NCBI GenBank assembly: GCA_000169395.1
Contig: AAXZ01000002.1
Location: 744,001 to 808,000, forward strand
Direction: 5' to 3'
Length of the DNA stretch: 64,000 nucleotides
Source of the DNA: Rhodobacteraceae bacterium HTCC2150
Lineage (GTDB): Bacteria; Pseudomonadota; Alphaproteobacteria; Rhodobacterales; Rhodobacteraceae
A model generated the notes under the pieces. It did no database searches and was not told where the DNA came from. It saw nothing but the letters and a program-made list of their open reading frames with translations. Both the position numbers and the translations under genes were made by a program. How positions within the stretch are numbered: the stretch's first letter is position 1; each line of letters opens with the position of its first letter. Shown in pieces: positions 43,116 through 51,452 of this stretch.

Positions 43116-44192
43116 TTAACTTGCCTCTGCAAATTCCGTGCCGATTGTAGCAAATGTGACCAATGTTGGATCTGTCACATCATATAAAATTGCGACAACA
43201 TTACCGTCCAAAAGCACTTCGGTCGCATCAGCAATGGTTGCTGACAATTGCGCAACTGGCGCCCCTGCAGGTGGTGTATCAACGTCGTAATAGATGTTCA
43301 GTGTATCCTCGGCAGGATCGAAATCACCAATTCTTGGCGCAGAATCCGCATTAATCCATGTGCCGGTTTCAAACGTATCGTTACCAGAACCACCCAGCGC
43401 ATAATCGTTGTTACCCATCAAGATCACATCATCGCCATCGCCGGCAAATAGAAGGTCGCCGTCGTCGTCTTCGTCAATTCCAGCGTTGGTGCCACGGTAA
43501 TATCCGCTTAGATAATCGTCGCCCTGGCCACCGCTAAGCGTATCCACGCCATAGTCGCCATAAAGGGAATCGTTACCCCATCCGCCGCGGACAACATCGT
43601 CGCCTTCGCCGCCATACAAGCGATCCCAACCGCCGTTGCCATATAATGTATCAGCACCTTCGTCACCAAAGAGCGTGTCTCCTAGATTGCCGCCGCGCAA
43701 TTCATCATTTCCTTCACCGCCGGCAAGAAAATCTCGTCCATCGCCACCGTTCAGATTGTCGTCGCCGGTGCCACCATACAGCCCGTCATTGCCAGTGCCG
43801 CCAGTCAAGTTATCCTCACCCAAACCACCGGTAAGCTGATCATTTCCTGCACCACCCGCAAGATTATCGTTGCCAGCTTCACCCGCTAAAACATCTGCGC
43901 CATTACCACCGTATAGGGAATCAGCACCTTCATAACCAAGCAAAGTGTCATCGCCTTGATCGCCAAATAATTCGTCGTCTCCGGTCCATCCGTCAATGAC
44001 GTCATTTCCAAGTCCACCATGTACGATGTCCGATCCAGCGCCAGCATTCACTATGTCGTCTGCAGGACCCGTATTCAAAATGTCGTCACCAGTGGATCCG
44101 TAAATCGTTCCGTCATCCACAGGTGGTGTTGATTCGCTGGTATCGTCGTCGTCCCCTAAAAAGGCATCAATCAATAGACCAAAGGCCAACAT
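43116..44192 (-). CDS. RTX-type calcium-binding repeat protein
   Basis: This 358-residue acidic protein starts MLAFGLLIDAFLGDDDDTSES, a hydrophobic-then-Asp-rich opening I recall from Rhodobacterales RTX proteins; it is not a classical signal peptide. Residues 33-230 are 22 consecutive nonapeptides of the form (G/x)xGxDxLxG in unbroken register, and one more pair lies near 249-275. These form a Ca2+-binding parallel beta-roll. The C-terminal 80 residues (SAPRIGDFDPAEDTLNIYYD and ending FATIGTEFAEAS) resemble the conserved tail of type I-secreted proteins. No type I secretion genes are nearby. A CtrA-like box lies 48 bp upstream. Confidence 0.88.
   Translation of the reverse strand: MLAFGLLIDAFLGDDDDTSESTPPVDDGTIYGSTGDDILNTGPADDIVNAGAGSDIVHGGLGNDVIDGWTGDDELFGDQGDDTLLGYEGADSLYGGNGADVLAGEAGNDNLAGGAGNDQLTGGLGEDNLTGGTGNDGLYGGTGDDNLNGGDGRDFLAGGEGNDELRGGNLGDTLFGDEGADTLYGNGGWDRLYGGEGDDVVRGGWGNDSLYGDYGVDTLSGGQGDDYLSGYYRGTNAGIDEDDDGDLLFAGDGDDVILMGNNDYALGGSGNDTFETGTWINADSAPRIGDFDPAEDTLNIYYDVDTPPAGAPVAQLSATIADATEVLLDGNVVAILYDVTDPTLVTFATIGTEFAEAS
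43503..44096 (-). repeat. 22 in-register RTX nonapeptide repeats (27-bp DNA units)
   Basis: Coding for residues 33-230 of the RTX gene, 594 bp = 22 x 27 bp. The units are conserved at protein level (G-G-x-G-x-D-x-L-x, centred on xGxDxL), while DNA units vary by synonymous and other changes. No indel breaks the register. Confidence 0.85.
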
Positions 44193-44572
44193 ACCCTAAA
44201 CACCAAACATCAACATTTTTACACCCATTTTTCACATTGTTAACGGACCGTTAAGCACAATTCGGCCGGAGTCAACTCAACTGAAAAAAGTGGGCACATT
44301 TCTGACATATTTGAGTAATTCTAACGGTAATCACTAAAATTCTTCACCATTAATTCCATTCAGGAAACAGCGTTTAGTGTCTAACCATGACCGCCGCTGC
44401 TATGCTTCGCGATCAAAGAATCGATTATTAGCATCGATAAAAACTTTTCTTTCCTTTTTACCTAATATCCCCTATACGCGCGTAATTGCAGAACACCGCA
44501 ATACTCCATGGGCCTTGCTGGACGACATCCCGGTTTGTGCCATTACCCTTATTTCTTGAAAAGGAGACCCCG
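44193..44572. promoter_or_regulatory. Divergent RTX/rpsO intergenic region with CtrA-type box
   Basis: A 380-bp spacer without a convincing gene (a 60-codon frame at 44377-44559 looks non-coding). It holds the leftward RTX promoter region and the leader of rpsO. A dyad with CtrA spacing lies at 44240-44254. The 60 bp before rpsO are C/T-rich and end with AAAAGGAGA, a strong ribosome-binding site. A structured S15-autoregulatory element is possible but not verifiable by eye. No truB or rbfA is upstream, unlike the common order. Confidence 0.4.
44240..44254 (-). promoter_or_regulatory. CtrA-like binding site TTAA-N7-TTAAC
   Basis: TTAACGGACCGTTAA: TTAA, seven bases, TTAA; read on the minus strand the full 16-mer is TTAACGGTCCGTTAAC, an exact match to the CtrA consensus TTAA-N7-TTAAC. 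It is 48 bp upstream of the RTX start codon. CtrA controls motility, GTA and surface functions in Rhodobacterales. Confidence 0.6.
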
Positions 44573-44842
44573 ATGTCGATTACAGCTGAAGAAAAAGCAC
44601 GTATTCTGAAAGAGTATGCAACCAAAGAAGGCGATACAGGTTCCCCAGAGGTTCAGGTCGCAATTCTGTCTAGCCGCATCGCGACACTGACTGAGCACTT
44701 CAAATCCCACAAAAAGGATAACCATTCCCGTCGTGGTCTTTTGAAAATGGTCGCTCTGCGTCGTAAATTGCTAGATTATGTTCGTGGTAAAGACGAAGCA
44801 CGCTACGCTGATCTAATCAAGCGTCTTGGCCTACGCCGCTAA
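44573..44842 (+). CDS. rpsO: 30S ribosomal protein S15
   Basis: This 89-residue protein binds 16S rRNA helices 20-22 and nucleates platform assembly. The sequence [88 protein letters not shown] is full length and includes the S15 signature [28 protein letters not shown] precedes ATG 44573. An intrinsic terminator follows at once, and pnp is the next gene, as in many bacteria. Confidence 0.99.
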   Translation: MSITAEEKARILKEYATKEGDTGSPEVQVAILSSRIATLTEHFKSHKKDNHSRRGLLKMVALRRKLLDYVRGKDEARYADLIKRLGLRR

Positions 44843-44850
44843 CCTAAAAC

Positions 44851-44874
44851 GCGCCCCTTCGGGGGCGCTTTTTT
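44851..44874 (+). terminator. Rho-independent terminator after rpsO
   Basis: GCGCCCC-ttcg-GGGGCGC stem (44851-44868), UUCG tetraloop, then six T (44869-44874), nine bases after the rpsO stop. Confidence 0.93.
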
Positions 44875-44928
44875 CATCCGCACGCACCGTTTAGGCTGGG
44901 CCGGTCAAAATGGTAGGATACGAACAAG

Positions 44929-44980
44929 GCCGGGGGGCATGGGCCCCTCATGAAACAGGCTAAAGGGGATGGGCCCCGGC
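44929..44980 (+). promoter_or_regulatory. Structured G/C-rich leader before pnp
   Basis: In the 125-bp rpsO-pnp spacer, GCCGGGG (44929-44935) can pair with CCCCGGC (44974-44980), and inside it CCCCT (44944-44948) with AGGGG (44964-44968), giving a two-tier hairpin. It lies 19 bp before the pnp start. E. coli pnp is autoregulated through an RNase III-cleaved leader stem; this may be an analogue, but homology is not shown. Confidence 0.4.
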
Positions 44981-44999
44981 AGCCAAGATAGGACATACG

Positions 45000-47132
45000 A
45001 TGTTTAACGAAGTTAAAAAATCAATGGAATGGGGCGACGAGACCCTGACGCTAGAAACGGGCAAAGTTGCACGTCAGGCTGATGGTTCTGTAATCGCAAC
45101 ACTGGGCGAAACCAGTGTTATGGCCAACGTCACATTCGCAAAAGCACAAAAGCCAGGGCAGGACTTCTTCCCTTTGACTGTGCATTATGGTGAAAAATAT
45201 TACGCCGCTGGTAAAATTCCTGGTGGCTTCTTCAAGCGTGAAGCGCGGCCAACTGAAAAAGAGACGCTAACAAGCCGTCTTATTGACCGCCCAATTCGCC
45301 CTCTGTTTGTCGACGGCTTCAAAAACGAAGTTCTGTTGATCTGTACAGTTCTTTCACACGATCTTGTAAACGACCCTGACATTGTTGCGATGATCGCAGC
45401 ATCTGCGGCGCTTACAATTTCTGGTGCGCCATTTATGGGCCCAATCGCCGCTGCGCGTGTTGGCTTCACAGAAGGTGAATATGTACTGAACCCATCTATC
45501 GATGACATGCACAAACTGCGTGACAATCCTGATCAACGTTTGGATCTGGTTGTTGCTGGTACCAAAGATGCGGTGATGATGGTTGAGTCAGAAGCATATG
45601 AATTGTCCGAAGCAGAAATGCTGGGCGCAGTTAGATTTGCACATGATTCATTCCAGCCAGTCATCGATCTTATCATCGATTTGGCCGAAGATTGCGCCAA
45701 AGAGCCCTTCGCTTATGCGCCTGCTGATTTCAGCGAGCTTTCAACAGCTGTTGCTGCTGCTGGTGAAAAAGACATGCGCGCTGCGTTTGCTTTGACAGAC
45801 AAGCAAGAACGCACATCGGCTGTTAGCGCGGCTCGTGACGTTATCAAAGCTGCTTTGACAGATGAGCAACTAGAAGACGCAAACCTTGGTTCAGCCCTTA
45901 AAAAGCTAGAAGCAGGCATCTTGCGTGGTGACGTTGTTAAAACTGGCAAGCGTATCGATGGTCGTGATACTTCTACGATCCGTCCGATTGTATCTGAAAC
46001 TGGTATTTTGCCACGTACACACGGCTCTGCCCTGTTTACACGCGGCGAAACACAAGGCTTGGTTGTAACCACGCTTGGTACCGGTGATGACGAGCAAATG
46101 ATTGATGCGTTGCACGGCACGTATAAATCAAACTTCATGCTGCACTATAACTTCCCTCCCTATTCGGTTGGTGAAGTTGGCCGCTTTGGTTTCACAGGTC
46201 GTCGCGAAATTGGTCACGGTAAATTGGCATGGCGCGCGTTGCAGGCAGTTTTGCCAGCAGCAACCGACTTCCCTTATACAATCCGTCTTGTTTCAGAAAT
46301 CACTGAATCAAATGGTTCGTCTTCAATGGCGTCCGTTTGTGGTGGTTCCTTGGCAATGATGGATGCGGGCGTTCCTTTGAAATCAGCTGTTGCCGGTGTG
46401 GCAATGGGCTTGATCCTTGAAGACGACGGTTCATATGCAATCCTGTCAGACATCTTGGGCGACGAAGATCACCTAGGCGACATGGATTTCAAAGTTGCGG
46501 GTACAGAAAACGGTATCACGTCTTTGCAAATGGACATCAAGATTGCGGGCATTACACCAGAAATCATGGAAAAAGCTTTGGCTCAGGCCAAAGACGGACG
46601 CATGCACATTCTTGGTGAAATGAACAAAGCCTTGTCAGGTGCTGGTGACTTCTCTGTTCACGCACCACGCATCGAAACGATGAACATCCCAACGGACAAA
46701 ATCCGCGAAGTTATCGGTTCTGGCGGTAAAGTTATCCGTGAGATCGTTGAAGTTTCAGGTGCTAAAGTTGACATCAACGACGAAGGCGTCATCAAGATCG
46801 CTTCGCCAAATGGTGACAGCATCAAAAAAGCATATGACATGATCCACTCGATCGTGGCAGAGCCAGAAGAAGGCGTTATTTACGACGGCAAAGTTGTGAA
46901 AATCGTTGATTTCGGTGCTTTTGTTAACTTCTTTGGCAAACGCGATGGTTTGGTCCACGTATCCCAAATCGAAAACCGCCGCTTGAACCATCCTTCAGAC
47001 GTTCTGAAAGAAGGCCAAGACGTGAAAGTAAAGCTTTTGGGCTTTGACGATCGTGGCAAAGTACGTTTGGCGATGAAAATGGTAGATCAAGAAACTGGTC
47101 TAGAAATCGTTGAAGAGAAAAAAGAAGACTAA
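45000..47132 (+). CDS. pnp: Polyribonucleotide nucleotidyltransferase (PNPase)
   Basis: This 710-residue phosphorolytic 3'-5' exoribonuclease is a degradosome component. Domains are intact and in order: first RNase PH domain (about 1-140), helical linker, second RNase PH domain (about 310-540, with [24 protein letters not shown] and [13 protein letters not shown]), KH domain ([32 protein letters not shown], about 560-590) and S1 domain ([33 protein letters not shown], about 622-654). Start ATG 45000 follows a structured leader. Intrinsic terminator at 47154-47184. Confidence 0.99.
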   Translation: MFNEVKKSMEWGDETLTLETGKVARQADGSVIATLGETSVMANVTFAKAQKPGQDFFPLTVHYGEKYYAAGKIPGGFFKREARPTEKETLTSRLIDRPIRPLFVDGFKNEVLLICTVLSHDLVNDPDIVAMIAASAALTISGAPFMGPIAAARVGFTEGEYVLNPSIDDMHKLRDNPDQRLDLVVAGTKDAVMMVESEAYELSEAEMLGAVRFAHDSFQPVIDLIIDLAEDCAKEPFAYAPADFSELSTAVAAAGEKDMRAAFALTDKQERTSAVSAARDVIKAALTDEQLEDANLGSALKKLEAGILRGDVVKTGKRIDGRDTSTIRPIVSETGILPRTHGSALFTRGETQGLVVTTLGTGDDEQMIDALHGTYKSNFMLHYNFPPYSVGEVGRFGFTGRREIGHGKLAWRALQAVLPAATDFPYTIRLVSEITESNGSSSMASVCGGSLAMMDAGVPLKSAVAGVAMGLILEDDGSYAILSDILGDEDHLGDMDFKVAGTENGITSLQMDIKIAGITPEIMEKALAQAKDGRMHILGEMNKALSGAGDFSVHAPRIETMNIPTDKIREVIGSGGKVIREIVEVSGAKVDINDEGVIKIASPNGDSIKKAYDMIHSIVAEPEEGVIYDGKVVKIVDFGAFVNFFGKRDGLVHVSQIENRRLNHPSDVLKEGQDVKVKLLGFDDRGKVRLAMKMVDQETGLEIVEEKKED

Positions 47133-47153
47133 TCTAGGTCTTTAGAAAATTTG

Positions 47154-47184
47154 AAAGCCCCGATGCCACATCGGGGCTTTTTTT
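47154..47184 (+). terminator. Rho-independent terminator after pnp
   Basis: AAAGCCCCGATG (47154-47165), loop CCA, CATCGGGGCTTT (47169-47180) then further T to 47184: a strong 12-bp stem with T-run. Confidence 0.93.
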
Positions 47185-47268
47185 ATGGCCAATTGCCTAT
47201 AGTTGTATTTACTCGGCCAGAATTCTGATATTTTGCTGAAAAGAACAAATGTAGTAGATGGTACCAAT

Positions 47269-47880
47269 ATGAATAAATTCGCCTCAGGTCTTAATAGACG
47301 AACCTTTTTAGCAAGTTCGCTTGCGATGGGTGCCCTTAGCACGCATGCAGCCTACAGTTTGACAGCTGAAGAATTTGTTTTGAACAAGGCGTTTTTGCCC
47401 AAACATGTACGAATGCGGGCTGATTTACCGGCGGGCGAAATGCATGTTGATCCAAATACTTTCAAGCTTTATTTCACATTGGGCAATAAACGAGCGATCC
47501 GCTATTCTGTGGGCGTAGGCCGCCCTGGCCTATATGAATCCGGCACTTTCACTGTGGGTGCAAAACGTGAATGGCCGCGCTGGACGCCGACACCTGCCAT
47601 GATCAAACGCGACCCTGGCAGTTATGCCCGTCATAAGGATGGCATGCCCGGTGGCCCAAACAATCCATTGGGTGCCCGCGCGATGTATCTGCATGATGCA
47701 AACGGACGTGATACCATGCTGCGTATTCATGGAACTGCACAACCATGGACCATCGGTTCTGCGGTCTCAAACGGATGTGCGCGTTTAACCAATGAGCATG
47801 TAGTTGAATTGTATGATCAAGTCATGATCGGTGCTAAGGTGGTCTTATACGAAGTGACCGGTAAGCAGGTCGTCATCTAA
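47269..47880 (+). CDS. L,D-transpeptidase (ErfK/YbiS/YcfS/YnhG type), exported
   Basis: This 203-residue protein carries a signal with a twin-arginine motif, NRRTFLASSLAMGALSTHAAYS, so it may be exported by Tat rather than Sec. The YkuD catalytic motif is RIHGTAQPWTIGSAVSNGCARL, with His and the nucleophilic Cys near residues 160-178 in the HGT...S-x-GC-x-R pattern. Such enzymes make 3-3 peptidoglycan cross-links or attach proteins to peptidoglycan. Start ATG 47269; the open frame begins 66 bp earlier without a ribosome-binding site. It follows the pnp terminator and faces the hypothetical gene at 47896. Confidence 0.92.
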   Translation: MNKFASGLNRRTFLASSLAMGALSTHAAYSLTAEEFVLNKAFLPKHVRMRADLPAGEMHVDPNTFKLYFTLGNKRAIRYSVGVGRPGLYESGTFTVGAKREWPRWTPTPAMIKRDPGSYARHKDGMPGGPNNPLGARAMYLHDANGRDTMLRIHGTAQPWTIGSAVSNGCARLTNEHVVELYDQVMIGAKVVLYEVTGKQVVI

Positions 47881-47895
47881 GCCAGCAGCAATAGA

Positions 47896-48432
47896 TTAAC
47901 CAGCCAAACGCATGTCGTGAACCAATTGCAATGGCTCGCGCTGTACCATGACGTCAGCGGTCTTTTGTAAAACCCGACGGCGGATCATTTCGATGGTCAT
48001 CGCCATGTCGTCATATTCTTCGCCTTGAACCAAGAACTGCAAACGACGTGCCAAACGGTTTAGCGTTTCTTGGGCATCACCTTGTCCGGCCAACCACCGG
48101 GCAACGCCGATCATGGTCACAGCTTCATCCAACCGAATATCAAAATGGGTTTCTGCCTCTAGAATGACGTGACGCTGTGTGCGACGCGACCAATCGATTT
48201 CCATTTCAACGCAGCCTGTGACAATCGCAAGGGCCGCAAGGCGTGGATCATCAATGCAATCGACTGGATGCTGCACTAGGAAACCGGAAATGGGCTCTTC
48301 GCCGTTCGCATATTCTGTAAGGGCAAGACTTGCGTTATTCTTGTTATTTTCACCAGAATCTCTGCGACGTTGAACTTGCATGCCAACTACACCAGAGGCC
48401 AGCATACTACCGAGAACTAGGGCTATAGACAT
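47896..48432 (-). CDS. Conserved hypothetical protein, helical, N-terminally anchored
   Basis: This 178-residue protein starts MSIALVLGSMLASGVVGM, a short hydrophobic segment that could be a signal anchor. A globular, mostly helical domain follows (about 60-175: DPRLAALAIVTGCVEMEIDWSRRTQRHVILEAETHFDIRLDEAVTMIGVARWLAGQG and onward) that vaguely recalls TerB/DjlA-like tellurite-resistance helical bundles. The match is too weak to name. AAAGGAA precedes ATG 48432. It converges on the L,D-transpeptidase gene. Confidence 0.7.
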   Translation of the reverse strand: MSIALVLGSMLASGVVGMQVQRRRDSGENNKNNASLALTEYANGEEPISGFLVQHPVDCIDDPRLAALAIVTGCVEMEIDWSRRTQRHVILEAETHFDIRLDEAVTMIGVARWLAGQGDAQETLNRLARRLQFLVQGEEYDDMAMTIEMIRRRVLQKTADVMVQREPLQLVHDMRLAG

Positions 48433-48532
48433 GGCGGATTCCTTTCAAAAAAACACTCGTTAGAACATTCTTAACCAAGGAATATGGTCGATTTCTGGCA
48501 CGCCCGTGTCAAATAAAGGCAAAATTGGTGAC

Positions 48533-48560
48533 GATAGCGGGGATCAATGAACCCGCTATC
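48533..48560 (-). terminator. Hairpin downstream of peroxiredoxin gene
   Basis: GATAGCGGG (48533-48541), 10-base loop, CCCGCTATC (48552-48560), a 9-bp perfect stem 24 bp past the peroxiredoxin stop (48585). The T-run is poor on the minus strand, so it is a probable but weak terminator. Confidence 0.55.
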
Positions 48561-48584
48561 AACATTTTTCTTTGGAAAACCAGC

Positions 48585-49238
48585 TTAGCTAGGCTGCTTG
48601 GTTTTACGCAAATAGGGCAAAATAGTTTCAAATTCTCCGAACTTTTCAACCGCTTCTTCATTGCTTACAGCAGGTGTAATAATTACATCCTCGCCTTGTT
48701 TCCAGCCAGCAGGGGTCGCCACTTTGTGCTTGGCCGTCAATTGAATTGAATCTAATGCCCGCAGAATTTCGTCAAAGTTGCGGCCCGTTGTCATCGGATA
48801 GGTCAAAGACAATTTCACCTTTTTGTCAGGCCCAATTACAAACACCGTCCGCACGGTTTGGTTTGTTGCGGCTGTGCGCCCTTCCCCACTGGCCTCACCG
48901 GCGGGCAACATGTCATAAAGTTTAGCAACTTTAAGGTCACTATCACCGATCATCGGGTAAGAAACAGCATTGCCGCTAACCGTTTCAATATCGGCCTTCC
49001 ATTTGAGATGGTCCGCAATCGGATCAACAGAAATTCCGATTATTTTTGCATTCCGTTTCACAAAATCAGGAACCATACCCGCCATTTGGCCAAGTTCAGT
49101 TGTACAAACTGGCGTGAAATCCTTTGGATGACTGAAAAGAACCGCATAGCCGTCACCAATCCAGTCGTGAAACTTGATAGGGCCTTCGGTTGTTTCGGCC
49201 TCAAAATCCGGCGCGGTGTCATTAATTCGTACAGACAT
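48585..49238 (-). CDS. 1-Cys peroxiredoxin (Prx6 type)
   Basis: This 217-residue thiol peroxidase reduces H2O2, peroxynitrite and organic peroxides. The active site is FSHPKDFTPVCTTELG with peroxidatic Cys45; no other cysteine is present, hence the 1-Cys class. The Prx6-type C-terminal domain with PMTTGRNFDEILRALDSIQL and a late PSNEEA-like AVSNEEAVEKFGEF is present, and the length is close to the family's 215-220. CGGAGAA lies 4-5 nt before ATG 49238. A 231-bp spacer separates it from the divergent aldehyde dehydrogenase. Confidence 0.94.
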   Translation of the reverse strand: MSVRINDTAPDFEAETTEGPIKFHDWIGDGYAVLFSHPKDFTPVCTTELGQMAGMVPDFVKRNAKIIGISVDPIADHLKWKADIETVSGNAVSYPMIGDSDLKVAKLYDMLPAGEASGEGRTAATNQTVRTVFVIGPDKKVKLSLTYPMTTGRNFDEILRALDSIQLTAKHKVATPAGWKQGEDVIITPAVSNEEAVEKFGEFETILPYLRKTKQPS

Positions 49239-49469
49239 CTGAATTCTCCGTTTCTGTCTGATCAAATCAAAATAGTGTTCAAACGCAGAAATGAAAGGCT
49301 TTGTGTTACGCTCAACAAAAACAAATACAAAGTTGCCGATGCCCTTATAAATTTAGAAAAATTTCCCCTTGGTCGCCAGTTCACTAGAAAATGCCGCTGA
49401 CGGCTATTGCAGGATTCACAAAAATAGGCGATGGCATTCAGCTGCAAAATTCTAAACGGAGCAAATGCT

Positions 49470-50909
49470 ATGCTGGATAAACGCGATTTTTATATCAACG
49501 GAAAATGGGTTGCACCTGCTGCGGCAAATGATTTTGACGTAATCAACCCGTCAAATGAAGAAGCCTGCGCGACAATCTCGCTTGGCGACCAAGCCGACAC
49601 TGATGCCGCTGTCGCAGCTGCACGCGCGGCATTTCCTGCATGGTCACAAACCAGCAAAGCGGAACGCACCGCCAAGCTTGAAAAACTTTTAGAAGTTTAC
49701 AAAGCCCGCGCTGAGGAAATGGCCCAAGCGATCAGCCTAGAAATGGGCGCCCCACAAAACCTTGCCCGCGCCAATCAAGTTGGTGCCGGTACATGGCACA
49801 TGGGCGGCTTCATGAATGCCTTTAAAAATTTCGAATTTGACCGCCCACTTGGCGATCATGCCCCAACCGAGCGTACCCTTTATGAACCCATTGGTGTTGT
49901 TGCCCACATCACGCCATGGAACTGGCCAATGAACCAAATCATTCTGAAGGTGATCCCAGCATTGGCAACAGGTTGCACGATGGTTTTGAAACCATCCGAA
50001 ATCGCCCCATTGTCTGGGCATTTGTTTGCTGAAATGATAGATGAAGCTGGCTTTCCTGCTGGTGTCTTTAACCTTGTGAACGGCGACGGCCCAGGTGTTG
50101 GTTCCCAACTTTCCAGCCACCCAGAGGTTGATATGGTTTCCTTTACTGGCTCAACACGCGCTGGTATCTCCATTTCCAAAGCCGCTGCTGACACCATGAA
50201 ACGTGTTAGCCTAGAATTGGGTGGCAAAGGGTCTAACATCATCTTCGCCGATGCCACAGCCGAGGCCGTGACAAACGGTGTTGGTCGTTGTTTCCGCAAC
50301 ACAGGTCAATCCTGTAACGCACCCTCACGCATGTTGGTTGAGCGCAGCCGTTATGCAGAGGCTGTAGAACAAGCAACCGCAGCGGCAAACGCCACACACG
50401 TTGGACCAGCATCCGAAGAAGGTGGTCACATCGGCCCAGTTGTCAGCAAAATGCAATACGACAAAATCCAAGGGTTGATCCAAAAAGGTATCGATGATGG
50501 CGGCCGTCTAACAGCGGGTGGCTTGGGTCGCCCAGATGGTCTTAACCGTGGTTATTATGTGCGCCCAACAGTCTTTGCTGATGTGACAAATGATATGACA
50601 ATCTATCACGAAGAAATCTTTGGGCCAGTTTTGGCAATTATGCCATTTGATGACGAAGAGCACGCCATCGCCATCGCAAATGACACACCATACGGTTTGA
50701 CCAACTACATTCAAACCGAAGACGACGCCAAGCGTGTTCGCGTGGCACGTCGTTTGCGTTCTGGGATGGTTGAAACCAATGGCAACGGTTTTGCCCAAGG
50801 TTCACCATTTGGTGGATACAAACAATCAGGTAACGGCCGTGAAGGTGGTGTATTTGGTCTAGAGGAATTCTGCGAAATCAAAGCAGTTTCAGGCTGGGCT
50901 GCTGAATAA
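49470..50909 (+). CDS. NAD(P)-dependent aldehyde dehydrogenase
   Basis: This 479-residue ALDH superfamily enzyme oxidises an aldehyde to the acid. The Rossmann coenzyme region contains GNPVLKPSE-like MVLKPSEIAPLS and FTGSTRAG. The catalytic glutamate is in LELGGKGSNIIF and the nucleophilic cysteine in FRNTGQSCNAPSRMLV (about Cys291). The C-terminus has NGNGFAQGSPFGGYKQSGNGREGG. The substrate is unknown; betaine-aldehyde and vanillin-type enzymes are possibilities not supported here. Start ATG 49470 in GGAGCAAATGCTATG has a GGAG 9 nt before. A terminator follows at 50936. Confidence 0.9.
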   Translation: MLDKRDFYINGKWVAPAAANDFDVINPSNEEACATISLGDQADTDAAVAAARAAFPAWSQTSKAERTAKLEKLLEVYKARAEEMAQAISLEMGAPQNLARANQVGAGTWHMGGFMNAFKNFEFDRPLGDHAPTERTLYEPIGVVAHITPWNWPMNQIILKVIPALATGCTMVLKPSEIAPLSGHLFAEMIDEAGFPAGVFNLVNGDGPGVGSQLSSHPEVDMVSFTGSTRAGISISKAAADTMKRVSLELGGKGSNIIFADATAEAVTNGVGRCFRNTGQSCNAPSRMLVERSRYAEAVEQATAAANATHVGPASEEGGHIGPVVSKMQYDKIQGLIQKGIDDGGRLTAGGLGRPDGLNRGYYVRPTVFADVTNDMTIYHEEIFGPVLAIMPFDDEEHAIAIANDTPYGLTNYIQTEDDAKRVRVARRLRSGMVETNGNGFAQGSPFGGYKQSGNGREGGVFGLEEFCEIKAVSGWAAE

Positions 50910-50935
50910 GCACCTCTTGAATTTTTGATTGATTG

Positions 50936-50969
50936 GGGCGCAGGGCAATACCTTGCGCCCCATTTTTTG
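50936..50969 (+). terminator. Rho-independent terminator after aldehyde dehydrogenase
   Basis: GGGGCGCA (50936-50943), 11-base loop, TGCGCCCC (50955-50962), then A and six T (50964-50969), about 26 bp after the stop. Confidence 0.88.
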
Positions 50970-51058
50970 TCATCTGTTAATCTTCATTTTTTTTTCAAAT
51001 TTGCAATTTCGCCGCCCGTAGCCTAGGTAACGGCAACTCAATTCATCGGAGAGAACTT

Positions 51059-51451
51059 TTGTCATTAAATGACCTTGAGCAGAACGACTATTACAATGAA
51101 GACGTGGCAACTTTTGGCGATCGTCTCGAAGCAGCCCGCGATGCAAAAGGTTTGACGATCAAAGGTATGGCTGAAAAAATTGGTGTCAGCGTGAGAACCA
51201 TAAAGGCATGGGAGAACGATCGTTCAGTCCCACGCGGTAACAGGGTTCAAATGTTGGCTGGAATGCTGAATGTTTCCATGGTTTGGTTGATCAGCGGCAC
51301 AGGCAACGGCACAAGCAATGTTGCGGAAACGCATGATCGACCAATTGGCGTAAATGATGCGCTTGGTGAAATTGCACAGCTAAAATCGACACTATCGGAT
51401 GCGGTTGCAAAACTTGAGGCGCTTGAGGATCGGCTGTTAAAGGTCGTCTAG
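51059..51451 (+). CDS. XRE-family transcriptional regulator
   Basis: This 130-residue protein has a helix-turn-helix of the Cro/CI type at about 18-72: TFGDRLEAARDAKGLTIKGMAEKIGVSVRTIKAWENDRSVPRGNRVQMLAGMLNVS. A C-terminal helical tail (GEIAQLKSTLSDAVAKLEALEDRLLKVV) could be a dimerising coiled coil. Start TTG 51059 with GGAGAG 5 nt before; no in-frame ATG. It converges on the RluA gene with one base between stops. Target genes unknown. Confidence 0.87.
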   Translation: MSLNDLEQNDYYNEDVATFGDRLEAARDAKGLTIKGMAEKIGVSVRTIKAWENDRSVPRGNRVQMLAGMLNVSMVWLISGTGNGTSNVAETHDRPIGVNDALGEIAQLKSTLSDAVAKLEALEDRLLKVV

Positions 51452-51452
51452 C

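Noticed and set aside
44377-44559. 60-codon open frame before rpsO
   Set aside because: No recognisable protein features, no ribosome-binding site, and composition like spacer.
44843-44999. Second gene between rpsO and pnp
   Set aside because: Short spacer with terminator and structured leader; no plausible coding frame.
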